Positions 32,794 through 41,771 of a stretch of 46,290 nt of DNA are shown piece by piece; position 1 is the stretch's first letter; each line of letters begins with the position of its first letter. The DNA comes from Caballeronia peredens (GTDB lineage Bacteria > Pseudomonadota > Gammaproteobacteria > Burkholderiales > Burkholderiaceae). The translations under genes and the position numbers were made by a program. The stretch lies in contig FCOH02000037.1 in NCBI GenBank assembly GCA_001544595.2, forward strand, positions 1-46,290. Reading direction: 5' to 3'. A model generated the notes under the pieces. That model was not told where the DNA came from. It ran no database searches and saw nothing but the letters and a program-made list of their open reading frames with translations.

Positions 32794-33216
32794 TCAGTGC
32801 ACGCGCTTGCCGGATGCGTCGATCACCACTTCGCCGTCTTCTTTCGTGAACGGGCCCTTCTGCGGCTCGGGCAGGATATCGAGCACGAGTTCCGACGGAC
32901 GGCACAGCCGCGCGCCCTGCGGCGTATCAACAAACGGGCGGTTGATGAGAATCGGATGCGCGAGCATCGCGTCGATGAGCTGATCGTCGGTGAGCGTGGC
33001 ATCGTCGAGACCGAGCTCGGCGTACGGCGTGCCCTTTTCGCGCAGCGCCTCGCGCACCGACAGTCCCGCGCGCGCGATCAGCGCGACGAGCGTTTCGCGA
33101 TCCGGCGGCGCCGTCAGATATTCGATCACGACAGGCTCGATGCCCGCGTTGCGAATCAGCGCGAGCGTGTTGCGCGAAGTGCCGCACTTCGGGTTGTGGT
33201 AGATGGTTACGGTCAT
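32794..33216 (-). CDS. arsC: arsenate reductase, glutaredoxin-dependent type
   Basis: A 140-residue ArsC. Catalytic Cys11 lies in HNPKCGTSRN, and the later NRPFV and LCRPSE segments hold the arginines that bind arsenate. The enzyme reduces arsenate to arsenite with glutathione and glutaredoxin. ATG 33216 starts at MTVTIYHNP, with AAGGA upstream; the frame runs further upstream without similarity. No arsR or arsB is adjacent, so it is an isolated arsC. Confidence 0.93.
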   Translation of the reverse strand: MTVTIYHNPKCGTSRNTLALIRNAGIEPVVIEYLTAPPDRETLVALIARAGLSVREALREKGTPYAELGLDDATLTDDQLIDAMLAHPILINRPFVDTPQGARLCRPSELVLDILPEPQKGPFTKEDGEVVIDASGKRVH

Positions 33217-33705
33217 TGTCGCGGGGTCCTTGCGTTCGTGAGAAGGATTGCAGCTTCGCATTCTAAAACCGTTGTGCGATTTCGATCCGCGCGGCATCGA
33301 TGACATGCGCGCCAGCCTTGTGTCACACGCATGACCGCATGCGCGCGCGGTGCTCAATTGTCCTGTTCATTCTCCCAACCGCGGCCTATAACGAAGTGTG
33401 CAGCGCGGCATGCGCCTTCTGCGGACCGCGGGCCCGGAACGGGCTTTCGCACCGGCAAGCGCACCGGCGCTCCGTCTGCATCGCATCGGCGAGACGCCGT
33501 GCGTGAGTCGCATACCTACAAGCTCGGGACTCTGGCCATGGTGCACGCAGCCTGGCCGCGAACCGACGCGATGTCCGCCCGCCCGGCACGCCGCGCATGG
33601 CATGGAAACGACACGTGGCACGTTCCGTGCGGTACATCGGTCCGAATCAGCGAACAGCGTTGCGCGTATCCACGCGCGGGCGCGTCTTCCGAACAAGGAG
33701 TCGAC
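33217..33705. other. intergenic region without a supported gene
   Basis: A 489-bp stretch between arsC and a small exported-protein gene. Several frames are open but their products are Arg- and Cys-rich and look like shadows of GC-rich DNA. It must hold the promoters of both flanking genes; I see no clear -35/-10 pair and no strong hairpin. Confidence 0.4.
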
Positions 33706-34011
33706 ATGAAATCACGTATCGCCATGGCGGCGCTCGCCGCCTCGTTACTCGCCACCGCGGGCCTGGCCTCGGCCCAGCAGACCTACTATCGCACCGCGCA
33801 GGTGCCGGGACAGGCAACCGCCGACACCTGGACCGATCCCAGCGCGCCACAACAAAGCGCGATGCAGGCCCAGCCGGGCGACATGTCCGGCGACACGTCG
33901 TATGGCGGCGCGCCGATGACACGCGGCGCCGCCGGCTCGATGACGATGGACAGCTCCGCATCCAAGCCCTGCACGCGCGGGCCGCAATGCAACATCTTCT
34001 TCGGCAACTGA
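33706..34011 (+). CDS. small exported protein of unknown function
   Basis: A 101-residue product with a perfect AAGGAG 5 nt before ATG 33706. Residues 1-23 form a Sec signal peptide ending in GLASAQQ. The mature part is low-complexity, rich in Gln, Ser, Met, Gly and Thr, and ends with two cysteines in CTRGPQCNIFFGN, probably a disulphide. No family recognised. Confidence 0.75.
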   Translation: MKSRIAMAALAASLLATAGLASAQQTYYRTAQVPGQATADTWTDPSAPQQSAMQAQPGDMSGDTSYGGAPMTRGAAGSMTMDSSASKPCTRGPQCNIFFGN

Positions 34012-34078
34012 GCGTCTTCGGCAATCGAGCACGTCAAACGCGGTTTTCGCAACCGCGTTAGCATGGATGCATGACATC

Positions 34079-34102
34079 GCGCGCCCGTACGAACGGGCGC
34101 GC
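34079..34102 (+). terminator. hairpin after the small exported-protein gene
   Basis: Perfect 10-bp G+C-rich arms (34079-34088, 34093-34102) with a 4-nt loop, followed by GCTTTCCC. Its position argues that the cupin gene starts after it. Confidence 0.55.
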
Positions 34103-34139
34103 GCTTTCCCGCGATTCCCTTTCCGACCGGGATGACGAC

Positions 34140-34424
34140 ATGCATCGCGATGAATTTCTTGCAGTCCTTTCCAGCGAAGGCTTCGACGAAGTCGTCACCG
34201 TCACGCGCGAGCCGAACGGCGTGCTCGACGCGCACACGCATCCGTTCGAAGCCAAGGCGCTGATTCTCGAAGGCAAGCTCACGATCCGCACAATCCACAC
34301 CGGCCGCACGAACGACAACGCGCGCACGTACCACGCGGGCGACGTCTTCCATCTCGCGGCGAATACGGAGCATTCGGAGCAATACGGGCCTGAAGGCGTG
34401 AGCTATCTCGTCGGCCGCAAATGA
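34140..34424 (+). CDS. cupin domain protein
   Basis: A 94-residue one-domain cupin. VLDAHTHPFEAKALILEGKL is motif 1 with two His and one Glu; YHAGDVFHLAANTEHSEQYG is motif 2 with the last His. It probably binds a metal; substrate unknown. I chose ATG 34140 because the earlier in-frame ATG at 34071 would run through the terminator-like hairpin. It ends 13 bp before the DUF72 gene, so the two are likely one operon. Confidence 0.82.
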   Translation: MHRDEFLAVLSSEGFDEVVTVTREPNGVLDAHTHPFEAKALILEGKLTIRTIHTGRTNDNARTYHAGDVFHLAANTEHSEQYGPEGVSYLVGRK

Positions 34425-34437
34425 GCGCACAGCCCCG

Positions 34438-35250
34438 ATGAGCACGAGTAAAAAGACCGCGCGCATCCGCGTCGGCGTCGGCGGATGGACCTTCGAACCG
34501 TGGCGCGGCACTTTCTATCCCGAAGGTCTCGCACAAAAGCGCGAGCTCGAATATGCGAGCCGCGCGCTGACTTCCATCGAAGTGAACGGCACGTTCTATG
34601 GCGCGCAGAAGCCCGCGACCTTCATCAAGTGGCGCGACGAAACGCCGGACGATTTCGTGCTCTCGCTCAAGGCGCCGCGCTACGCGACCAACCGGCGCGT
34701 GCTCGCCGATGCGGGCGATACGATCGAACGTTTTTTTACAAGCGGCGTGCTCGAACTGCGGGACAAGCTCGGTCCGATCAACTGGCAATTCGCGCCGACC
34801 AAGAAGTTCGATCCCGAGGACTTCGAACGCTTTCTCGAACTGCTGCCCGCGAAAGTCGACGGACGCGCGATTCGTCACGCGCTCGAAGTGCGTCACGAGA
34901 GTTTCTGCGATCCGAAGTTCGTCGCGCTGGCGCGCAAGTACGGCGTCGCGGTGGTGATCGCGGGAGATTCGAAGTATCCGCAAATCGCGGATGTGACGGC
35001 GCCCTTCGTCTACGCGCGCATCATGGGCACGACGGACAAGCAAGCAAAGGGCTATCCGAAAGCGGCGCTCGATCGCTGGGTCGAACGCGCGAAGAAGTGG
35101 GCCGAAGGCGGCTCGCCGGACGACCTGCAAACCTTCGGCCGCGCCGCGCCGAAAGCCAGAACGCGCGACGTGTTTCTGTACGTCATCAGCGGGCACAAGG
35201 TGGTCAATCCGGCGGCGGCCGTCGCGCTGATCGAACGCCTGAAAAAGTAG
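34438..35250 (+). CDS. DUF72 domain protein (YecE-like)
   Basis: A 270-residue protein of the DUF72 family, a TIM-barrel fold of unknown activity. RVGVGGWTFEPWRGTFYPEG, SIEVNGTFYG and the ALEVRHESFCDPKFV segment are the family signatures. There is no signal peptide. It follows the small cupin by 13 bp. Its stop codon overlaps a hairpin shared with the convergent gudD. Confidence 0.9.
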   Translation: MSTSKKTARIRVGVGGWTFEPWRGTFYPEGLAQKRELEYASRALTSIEVNGTFYGAQKPATFIKWRDETPDDFVLSLKAPRYATNRRVLADAGDTIERFFTSGVLELRDKLGPINWQFAPTKKFDPEDFERFLELLPAKVDGRAIRHALEVRHESFCDPKFVALARKYGVAVVIAGDSKYPQIADVTAPFVYARIMGTTDKQAKGYPKAALDRWVERAKKWAEGGSPDDLQTFGRAAPKARTRDVFLYVISGHKVVNPAAAVALIERLKK

Positions 35251-35269
35251 AAGCGGCGCGCGCCGCTTC
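35250..35269. terminator. perfect 20-bp palindrome between DUF72 and gudD
   Basis: Bases 35250-35269 are fully self-complementary and start at the last base of the DUF72 stop codon. As RNA it can form a stem of about 8 bp with a tight loop. No T-run follows, so it is a weak terminator or an RNA-stabilising end. Confidence 0.5.
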
Positions 35270-35292
35270 CACATGTCGATGCGTCGCGGCGA

Positions 35293-36642
35293 TCAGCGCA
35301 CGAGGCAAGGCTTCTTGTTGTCGAACTTCCAGTTCGGGATCAGATACTGCATCGCGACGCCGTCATCGCGCGCGCCGAGGCCGTGCTTCTGATACAGCTC
35401 GTGCGCCTTCTCCACTTCGTCCATGTCGAGCTCGACGCCGAGACCCGGCACTTCCGGCACCTTCACCTTGCCGCCCACGATCTGCAACGGCTCGCGCGTC
35501 AGACGCTGGCCGTCCTGCCAGATCCAGTGCGTGTCGATCGCCGTGATCTTGCCAGGCGCGGCGGCGGCGACGTGCGTGAACATCGCGAGCGAGACGTCGA
35601 AGTGATTGTTCGAATGCGAGCCCCACGTGAGGCCCCAGTCGTTGCACATCTGCGCGACGCGCACCGAGCCCTGCATCGTCCAGAAGTGCGGATCGGCCAG
35701 CGGAATATCGACGGATTGCAACTGGATGGCGTGCCCCATCTGGCGCCAGTCGGTCGCGATCATGTTGGTCGCCGTCGGCAGGCCCGTCGCGCGGCGGAAC
35801 TCGGCCATTACTTCGCGGCCCGAATAGCCGTTTTCCGCGCCGCACGGATCTTCCGCGTAGGCGAGCACGTCGTGTTTGTCGCGGCACAGGCGGATCGCTT
35901 CCGCGAGCGACCACGCGCCGTTCGGATCGAGCGTCACGCGCGCTTCGGGGAAACGCTCGGCGAGCGCGGTGGCGGCTTCCATTTCCGCGTCGCCGGCGAG
36001 TACGCCGCCCTTCAGCTTGAAGTCGTTGAAGCCGTAGCGCGCCTTCGCCGCTTCGGCCAGACGCACGACCGCTTCCGGCGTCAGCGCGACTTCGGTGCGC
36101 AGGCGCTCCCAGTCGTCGCGGCCATCGGCGCCCGACGCATAGTCCAGATCCGTCTTGTTGCGATCGCCGATGTAAAACAGATAGCCGAGCATTTCCACTT
36201 CGTCGCGCTGCTGGCCTTCGCCGAGCAGCGCCGCGACCGGCACGCCGAGATGCTGGCCGAGCAGATCGAGCAGCGCCGCTTCGAGCGCCGTGACGGCGTG
36301 GATCGTCGTGCGCAGGTCGAAGGTCTGCAGGCCGCGGCCGCCCGCGTCGCGATCGGCGAACGCCGTGCGCACGCGATTGAGCACCGCCTGCAGATTGCCG
36401 ACCGATTGTCCGACGACATACGCGCGCGCATCGTCGATGGTCTTGCGGATGTTCTCGCCGCCCGGCACTTCGCCGACGCCCGTGTTACCCGCGCTGTCCT
36501 TCAGGATCACGATGTTGCGCGTGAAAAACGGCCCGTGCGCGCCGGAGAGATTCATGAGCATGCTGTCGCGCCCCGCGACCGGGACGACGCGCAATTCGGT
36601 GACTTTCGGAGTGGCGTTCGGTTTGACTGCGTTCGTGGACAT
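35293..36642 (-). CDS. gudD: D-glucarate dehydratase
   Basis: A 449-residue enolase-superfamily enzyme that dehydrates D-glucarate (and L-idarate) to 5-keto-4-deoxy-D-glucarate. All key residues of the E. coli enzyme are visible with an offset of four: Lys209/Lys211 in FKLKGG, Asp239, Glu264 and Asn293 as the Mg ligands, and His343 in GSHSNNHFD. The family ending NWKFDNKKPCLVR is intact. It starts 30 bp after the stop of an MFS gene and is co-transcribed with it. Confidence 0.96.
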   Translation of the reverse strand: MSTNAVKPNATPKVTELRVVPVAGRDSMLMNLSGAHGPFFTRNIVILKDSAGNTGVGEVPGGENIRKTIDDARAYVVGQSVGNLQAVLNRVRTAFADRDAGGRGLQTFDLRTTIHAVTALEAALLDLLGQHLGVPVAALLGEGQQRDEVEMLGYLFYIGDRNKTDLDYASGADGRDDWERLRTEVALTPEAVVRLAEAAKARYGFNDFKLKGGVLAGDAEMEAATALAERFPEARVTLDPNGAWSLAEAIRLCRDKHDVLAYAEDPCGAENGYSGREVMAEFRRATGLPTATNMIATDWRQMGHAIQLQSVDIPLADPHFWTMQGSVRVAQMCNDWGLTWGSHSNNHFDVSLAMFTHVAAAAPGKITAIDTHWIWQDGQRLTREPLQIVGGKVKVPEVPGLGVELDMDEVEKAHELYQKHGLGARDDGVAMQYLIPNWKFDNKKPCLVR

Positions 36643-36672
36643 GAGCGTGATCCTGTGAGTTGAGCGAGTGTT

Positions 36673-38010
36673 TCAATGTGCGCTGCGATGAACGGCCTGC
36701 CCGCCGTGCGCGTGATCCTGCCGGCGGCGGTGCGTGAAGAATCCCGCGGCGGCGGCGATCAGCGAAGCCACGCCGAGCGCGTACAGGCCGCCCGACACCG
36801 AGCCCGTATGTTGTTGAAGATAGCCGAAAGTGGCGGGCGCGAAGAAGCCGCCGAGATTGCCGACCGAGTTGATCAGCGCGATCACGCCGGCCGCGACGCG
36901 GGCATCGAGATAGCCCTGCGGAATCGGCCAGAACAGCGACGCCGCCGCCTTGAAGCCGATCGCGGAGAAGCAGATCGCGACGAACGAGAGCACCGCGTTG
37001 CCGGTCGTCGATGCGAACAGGCCGCACGCCGCGATCACCAGCGCCGCGGCGAGCCACGCCTGCTGGAAGCGCCAGCGCGCGGAGAGCAGCGCGAAGCAGT
37101 ACATCGCCACCATCGCGATCAGCCACGGCACCGCGTTGAACAGGCCGACCTGGAAGTCGGACAGGCCGCCCATCTTGCGGATGATCGTCGGCAGCCAGAA
37201 GGTCGCCGCGTAGATCGTCAGTTGGATCGCGAAGTAGAGAAAGCAGAAGAGCACGATCTGCGGGTCCTTCAGCAGCCTGAGCGCGGAGACATGCGCGCTG
37301 CCGCTCGCGGATTCGCGCTCGGCCTGCTCCGTCGCGATGGCCTTTTGCAGCGCGCGCTGCTCGTCGCCGCTGAGCCAGTGCGCGTCGCTGATGCGCGATT
37401 TCAGCAACATCCAGCTCGCGCCGCACAGCAACACGGAAAACGCGCCTTCGATCAGGAACATCCACTGCCAGCCCTTCAGGCCGAGACCGGTGATCGACAG
37501 CAGACTGCCGGTGATCGGGCCGGACAGCACGGATGCGAACGCCGAGCCGCCGAGGAAAATCGCGACCGCCTTGCCGCGCTCCTTCTGCGGAAGCCATTGC
37601 GTGAAGTAATAGACGACGCCCGGAAAGAAGCCCGCCTCGGCGATGCCGAGCAGAAAGCGCAGCACGTAGAACGAGGTGTCGTTCCAGACGAAGGCCATCG
37701 CCGCCGCGACGATGCCCCACGTGCCCATGATGCGCGTGAGCCACGCGCGCGCGCCGTACTTCTGCATCAGCACGTTGGACGGCACTTCGAAGAGCGCATA
37801 GCCGACGAAGAACAGGCCGCTGCCGAGACCGTAGGCCGCCGCGCCGATACCGAGGTCGGCCTGCATGTGCGAGTTCACGAAACCGACGTTCACGCGGTCG
37901 ATGTAGTTCGCGATGAACATGATGAGGAACAAGGGCAGAACGTGACGCTTGACCTTGGAACTGGCCGATTCGAGTAAATCGGCGGCGGGAGCGGCGAAGG
38001 CTTTGTTCAA
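36673..38010 (-). CDS. MFS transporter, ACS family
   Basis: A 445-residue, 12-segment transporter of the anion:cation symporter family (RVNVGFVNSHM, GYALFEVPSNVLMQKYGAR). The start is the TTG at 38010 (codons TTG AAC AAA), because AGGAG lies 7 nt before it; the frame extends upstream to ATGs at 38055 and 38082, but 38041-38055 is an operator-like dyad. First gene of an operon with gudD, so it probably imports an aldarate or a related sugar acid. The island already has a GudP, so this one may take a different substrate. Confidence 0.9.
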   Translation of the reverse strand: MNKAFAAPAADLLESASSKVKRHVLPLFLIMFIANYIDRVNVGFVNSHMQADLGIGAAAYGLGSGLFFVGYALFEVPSNVLMQKYGARAWLTRIMGTWGIVAAAMAFVWNDTSFYVLRFLLGIAEAGFFPGVVYYFTQWLPQKERGKAVAIFLGGSAFASVLSGPITGSLLSITGLGLKGWQWMFLIEGAFSVLLCGASWMLLKSRISDAHWLSGDEQRALQKAIATEQAERESASGSAHVSALRLLKDPQIVLFCFLYFAIQLTIYAATFWLPTIIRKMGGLSDFQVGLFNAVPWLIAMVAMYCFALLSARWRFQQAWLAAALVIAACGLFASTTGNAVLSFVAICFSAIGFKAAASLFWPIPQGYLDARVAAGVIALINSVGNLGGFFAPATFGYLQQHTGSVSGGLYALGVASLIAAAAGFFTHRRRQDHAHGGQAVHRSAH

Positions 38011-38040
38011 CGGATGTCTCCTGAGCGTACTGTGTGGTAC

Positions 38041-38055
38041 GTTGTCTGATGACAT
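38041..38055. promoter_or_regulatory. putative GntR operator, MFS-gudD promoter, site 1
   Basis: TTGTCTGATGACAT (38042-38055) preceded by G has half-sites GTTGTC and GACAT with a wider centre than the other sites. A 12-base core, GTCTGATGACAT, recurs inverted at 43566-43577 before the aldolase gene. It lies about 30 bp before the TTG start. Confidence 0.55.
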
Positions 38056-38176
38056 TGTATGATCACTGGATTGTCGTGCCAATCACGCGTTTACCCTTTG
38101 GCGATCAGAGCCTTATTTAATCGGCTTTCGCGGATTTGCACGGTCAAACGACTCTTCTCACTCATACTGAAACTAA

Positions 38177-38189
38177 GACGTCTGACAAC
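38177..38189. promoter_or_regulatory. putative GntR operator, MFS-gudD promoter, site 2
   Basis: GACGTCTGACAAC, whose complement GTTGTCAGACGTC matches the consensus GTTGTCNGACRTC. It lies 167 bp before the MFS start and after the gudP stop. Confidence 0.55.
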
Positions 38190-38208
38190 CAAAGATCGGC
38201 TGCAAAAG

Positions 38209-38238
38209 CGACGAAGCCGGCTTGCGCCGGCTTCGTCG
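38209..38238 (-). terminator. terminator of the gudP operon
   Basis: Perfect 13-bp arms (38209-38221, 38226-38238) with a 4-nt loop; on the minus strand followed by CTTTTGC, 26 bp past the gudP stop. Confidence 0.88.
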
Positions 38239-38263
38239 GTCCTGCCTGTACTGCCCTCGGAAA

Positions 38264-39655
38264 TCACGTCTTCAACTGGATGCGCCTGAACGGCCCGGCG
38301 AGCAGCCCGTAGGCAATCATCGCCGCGATGCCGTGCGCGCCGACGAACCACAGCGCGCGATCGAACGAACCCGTGCTCGCCACCACATAACCGATGACGA
38401 TCGGCGTCACGATGCCCGCCGTATTGCCGATGCCGTTGAACACGCCGCCCGACAGACCGGTCATCTCGCGCGGCGCGACGTCGGACAGCACGGCCCAGCC
38501 GATCGCCGCCAGTCCCTTGCCGAAGAACGCGAGCGACATGATGACGACGATCGCCGTATTGGTCGTCGCGAGCGGCGCGGCCATGATCGCGGTCGCGAGC
38601 AGCATGCCGATCATGAACGGCGTCTTGCGCGCGAGCGACACCGCCACGCCGCGGCGAATCAGGAAGTCCGAGAGCAGGCCGCCCAGAATGCCGCCCGAGA
38701 ATCCGCAAATGGCCGGCAGCGCCGCGACGAGGCCCACGGTCATCACATTCATGCCGCGTTCCTTGATCAGATAGATCGGGAACCAGGTGATGAAGAAGTA
38801 CGTGAGCGCCGTAATGCAATACTGGCCGATGTAGATCGACCACAGCATGCGGCTCGTGAAGAGCGTCGAGAGTTCGCGGCGCGTGAAGCGGCGGCGCGTC
38901 GTCGCGACGCTCGCATCGAGGCTCACGAGCGCTCCGTTGCTCGCGATGTAGTCGTACTCGGCGCGGCTCATGCGCTTGTGCGACTTCGGATCGTCCATTA
39001 CCGCGAACCACACGACCGCGACGACCAGTCCGAGCCCGCCCATGAAGAAGAACACGTGATGCCAGCCGAACGCGTGCGTGAACCACGCCATCAGCGGCGT
39101 GAAAAGCACGACCGCCAGATATTGCGCCGAGTTGAACAACGCGCTCGCGGTGCCGCGCTCGTTGGTCGGAAACCACGTCGCGACGACGCGCGCATTCGCC
39201 GGAAACGCGGGCGATTCGACGAGTCCGAGCATGAAGCGCATCACGAAGAGCGCGGCCGTCGCGGACGCCGCCGTGCCGAAGAGCGACACCGTGCCCTGAC
39301 TCAGCGTGAAGATCGACCACAGCGCGATGCTCGCGCCGTACACGCGTTTGGCGCCGAAACGGTCGAGCAGCCAGCCGCCGGGAATCTGGCCGATCGCATA
39401 CGCCCAGCCGAACGCCGAGAACACGATGCCGAGCGCCGACGCCGACAAACCGAGATCTTTCGAGACGAACGTGCCCGCGATCGACAGCGTCGCGCGGTCC
39501 GCGTAGTTCAGGACCGTGACGAAGAAAATCAGCGCGAGGATGGCGTAGCGGAAGTGTCCGGCTTTGGCCGCGACGGCGCTCTTCGCGGCGGCACTCGTGG
39601 CCGTGGCCGTGTTTGCAGTCGTCGTCGCGGTCGTGGCGATATCGAGATTCTTCAA
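38264..39655 (-). CDS. gudP: D-glucarate/galactarate MFS transporter GudP
   Basis: A 463-residue, 12-segment transporter very close to E. coli GudP along the length I can compare (NYADRATLSIAG, GWAYAIGQIPGGWLLDRFGAKRVY, FNSAQYLAVVLFTPLMAW, YIGQYCITALTYFFITWFP, end RRIQLK). It imports aldarates with protons. The start is TTG 39655, with a very strong GGGAGGAG 6 nt upstream; there is no ATG in a suitable place. The N-terminal 30 residues are a Thr/Ala-rich run. It follows the 2-hydroxyacid dehydrogenase gene by 52 bp and is in its transcript. Confidence 0.93.
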   Translation of the reverse strand: MKNLDIATTATTTANTATATSAAAKSAVAAKAGHFRYAILALIFFVTVLNYADRATLSIAGTFVSKDLGLSASALGIVFSAFGWAYAIGQIPGGWLLDRFGAKRVYGASIALWSIFTLSQGTVSLFGTAASATAALFVMRFMLGLVESPAFPANARVVATWFPTNERGTASALFNSAQYLAVVLFTPLMAWFTHAFGWHHVFFFMGGLGLVVAVVWFAVMDDPKSHKRMSRAEYDYIASNGALVSLDASVATTRRRFTRRELSTLFTSRMLWSIYIGQYCITALTYFFITWFPIYLIKERGMNVMTVGLVAALPAICGFSGGILGGLLSDFLIRRGVAVSLARKTPFMIGMLLATAIMAAPLATTNTAIVVIMSLAFFGKGLAAIGWAVLSDVAPREMTGLSGGVFNGIGNTAGIVTPIVIGYVVASTGSFDRALWFVGAHGIAAMIAYGLLAGPFRRIQLKT

Positions 39656-39707
39656 GATTGTCTCCTCCCAAGTCTCGTCGGGATGGTTGTGATTCGAACG
39701 ACGCGTC

Positions 39708-40643
39708 TCAGGGCGTGACGCTCGTTTCGGGCCGCTCGCCTGCAAAGCTGGATGCGAGGCTCGCGAGGACGATGTCGCCCATCGCGGCGCGCGTCTGCAC
39801 CGTCGCGCTCGCGCGATGCGGCTGCAGCACAACGTTTTTCAGCGCGAAGAGTTCGGCGGGCACGTTCGGTTCGTCGACGAACACGTCGAGGCCCGCGCCC
39901 GCGATGCGCTTCTCCGCCAGCGCGCGCACGAGATCCGCTTCGTTCACGAGCTTGCCGCGCGCGACGTTGATCAGATAGCCGTCGGGGCCGAGCGCATCGA
40001 GCACGGCGGCATCGACAATGCCCTCCGCCTCGTCCGCCGACGCCGCGAGAATCAGCGCGTCGGACTCGCGCGCCAGATCGTGAAGACCGGCGACGAAGCG
40101 ATAACGCACGTCCGCGAATTCGCGCAGATCGGTGTAGGCGACCGGACAGCCGAACGCCGACGCGCGCGCCGCGATCGCGCGCCCCACGCGCCCGAGCCCC
40201 ACGATGCCCACTTTCATGCCGCTGAACTTGCGCGCGAGCGGCAGGCCGGATTTGCCCCATTCGCCGTCGCGCACGTATGAATCGCCGATGCACAGGCCGC
40301 GGCACGCGGAAATCAGCAATCCGATGGCGAGATCGGCGACGTCGTCGGTGAGCACGCCGGGCGTCGTCGAAACGTGGATGCCGCGCGCGCGGGCGTAGGC
40401 CAGATCGACTGCATCGGTGCCGATGCCGTTGATCGCGACGATCTTCAGCGCGGGCAGCGCATCCATCAGCTCGTTCGTGATGCCGGTCGCGCCGCCCGTC
40501 ACCACACCGCCGATGCCGCCGGCGACCTCGCGCAGAAAACCGGCCTTGTCGGCGTGCTCGTACCAGCGATGCACGGTATGGCGCGCGCTCAGTTCGCGGT
40601 CGAGCGACGGCAGCACGGGATTGATCAGCAGTACGTCGAACAT
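39708..40643 (-). CDS. D-isomer-specific 2-hydroxyacid dehydrogenase
   Basis: A 311-residue cytosolic dehydrogenase. NAD(P) binds at VGIVGLGRVGRAIA; the catalytic Arg (INVARGKLV), Glu (VDEPNVP) and His (LQPHRAS) are all present. Relatives reduce hydroxypyruvate, glyoxylate or 2-keto-gluconate. In this island it may reduce hydroxypyruvate, the tautomer of tartronate semialdehyde, to glycerate; that is inference. First gene of the unit with gudP, divergent from a LysR gene 99 bp away. Confidence 0.88.
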   Translation of the reverse strand: MFDVLLINPVLPSLDRELSARHTVHRWYEHADKAGFLREVAGGIGGVVTGGATGITNELMDALPALKIVAINGIGTDAVDLAYARARGIHVSTTPGVLTDDVADLAIGLLISACRGLCIGDSYVRDGEWGKSGLPLARKFSGMKVGIVGLGRVGRAIAARASAFGCPVAYTDLREFADVRYRFVAGLHDLARESDALILAASADEAEGIVDAAVLDALGPDGYLINVARGKLVNEADLVRALAEKRIAGAGLDVFVDEPNVPAELFALKNVVLQPHRASATVQTRAAMGDIVLASLASSFAGERPETSVTP

Positions 40644-40742
40644 TCGGATTCCTCGAAAAATCGCTTATCTCGGAAATCAGTATATTCACGCGATCGATTG
40701 AGGTCTAAGCTATATTCCGCATCGATCAATACCTAAATTGAC
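40644..40742. promoter_or_regulatory. divergent promoter, hydroxyacid dehydrogenase / LysR
   Basis: This AT-rich 99-bp gap has TTGAGGT/ACCTAAA (40698-40704, 40731-40737, one mismatch) and two copies of ATCGAT (40692-40697, 40721-40726). They fit LysR binding and activation sites. The GntR-type dyad is absent here. Confidence 0.4.
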
Positions 40743-41708
40743 ATGATCATCGAGCTGAATCATCTGCGCTGTTTCGTGGCCGTCGCCGAGGAATTGCACT
40801 TCGGACGCGCCGCCGCGCGGCTTTTCATGACCCAGCCGCCGCTCTCGCGGCAGATCCAGTTGCTGGAGCAGGCGCTCGACGCCGTGCTCTTCGAGCGCAA
40901 TAGCCGCAGCGTGAAGCTGACCGCCGCCGGACGCGCGTACTACGAAGACGCCGTGCGCATCCTGCGGCTCTCGACGCAGGCGGCGGATTCGGCGCGGCGC
41001 GTCGCGCGCGGCGATGTCGGTCAGGTGAGCATGGGCTTCACTGCCGTGGCGGGGTATCACCTCGTGCCGGGCTTCATCGCGGCGGCGCGCGATGTGCTGC
41101 CGGGCATCAAGGTCGTGCTCAAGGAAATGGTGTCGCTGCAGCAGGTGAAGGCGCTGGAATCGCGCGAGATCGATCTCGGCGTCATGCGGGCGCAGTTCTT
41201 CATGCACGGCATCGAATTTCAGCGCATTGCGCGCGAGCCCTTGCAGCTCGCGATTCCGGCGCGGCATCCGCTCGCCGGACGCCGCTCGATCGCCGCGAAG
41301 GATCTCGACGGCCTGCCGTTCGTCATGTATTCGCACGACGGCGGCAAGTACTTTCACGACCGCATCGCCGGGCTGTTCGCGGCGAGCGGCGTGCAGGCGG
41401 ATTACGTGCAATACATCGACCAGACGCACACGATCGTCGCGCTGGTGCGCGCGGGCATCGGCGTGGCGATCGTGCCGGCGTCGGCGCGTGAATTGTGTTT
41501 CGAGGAAGTTGTGTTCCGCCCGCTCTGGACGCGCGAGGCGCACGCGGACATCGATCTCGCGTGGAGCCGCGAAGAGACCAATCCGGCCGTGGCGAACGTG
41601 CGGCGCTTCGCGATCGAGCATTTCGCGCGCATCGCGGCGCGTGCGGCGAAGGACGCGCCAAAAGACGCATCAAAAAACGCCCGAAACACCGCTCGAAAGG
41701 ACGCCTGA
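40743..41708 (+). CDS. LysR family transcriptional regulator
   Basis: A 321-residue LTTR. The HTH is at residues about 18-40 (HFGRAAARLFMTQPPLSRQIQ), of the CatR/BenM-like type, followed by an effector domain. The last 20 residues (AAKDAPKDASKNARNTARKDA) form an odd Ala/Lys/Asp-rich low-complexity tail absent from most relatives. Divergent from the hydroxyacid dehydrogenase and gudP unit, which it probably controls. No clear ribosome binding site precedes ATG 40743, so translation may be weak or leaderless. Confidence 0.9.
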   Translation: MIIELNHLRCFVAVAEELHFGRAAARLFMTQPPLSRQIQLLEQALDAVLFERNSRSVKLTAAGRAYYEDAVRILRLSTQAADSARRVARGDVGQVSMGFTAVAGYHLVPGFIAAARDVLPGIKVVLKEMVSLQQVKALESREIDLGVMRAQFFMHGIEFQRIAREPLQLAIPARHPLAGRRSIAAKDLDGLPFVMYSHDGGKYFHDRIAGLFAASGVQADYVQYIDQTHTIVALVRAGIGVAIVPASARELCFEEVVFRPLWTREAHADIDLAWSREETNPAVANVRRFAIEHFARIAARAAKDAPKDASKNARNTARKDA

Positions 41709-41715
41709 AACGACA

Positions 41716-41763
41716 CTGCCGGCGCGAAGCCGGCAGCGATCCGTGTTGCCCGGGCGCCCGGGC
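41716..41763. terminator. two hairpins between LysR and garR
   Basis: CTGCCGGC/GCCGGCAG (41716-41723, 41729-41736) with a 5-nt loop, followed at 41748-41763 by a perfect 16-bp palindrome of G and C. Neither has a T-run. They lie between convergent genes and probably protect or end both messages. Confidence 0.5.
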
Positions 41764-41771
41764 GACGACGC

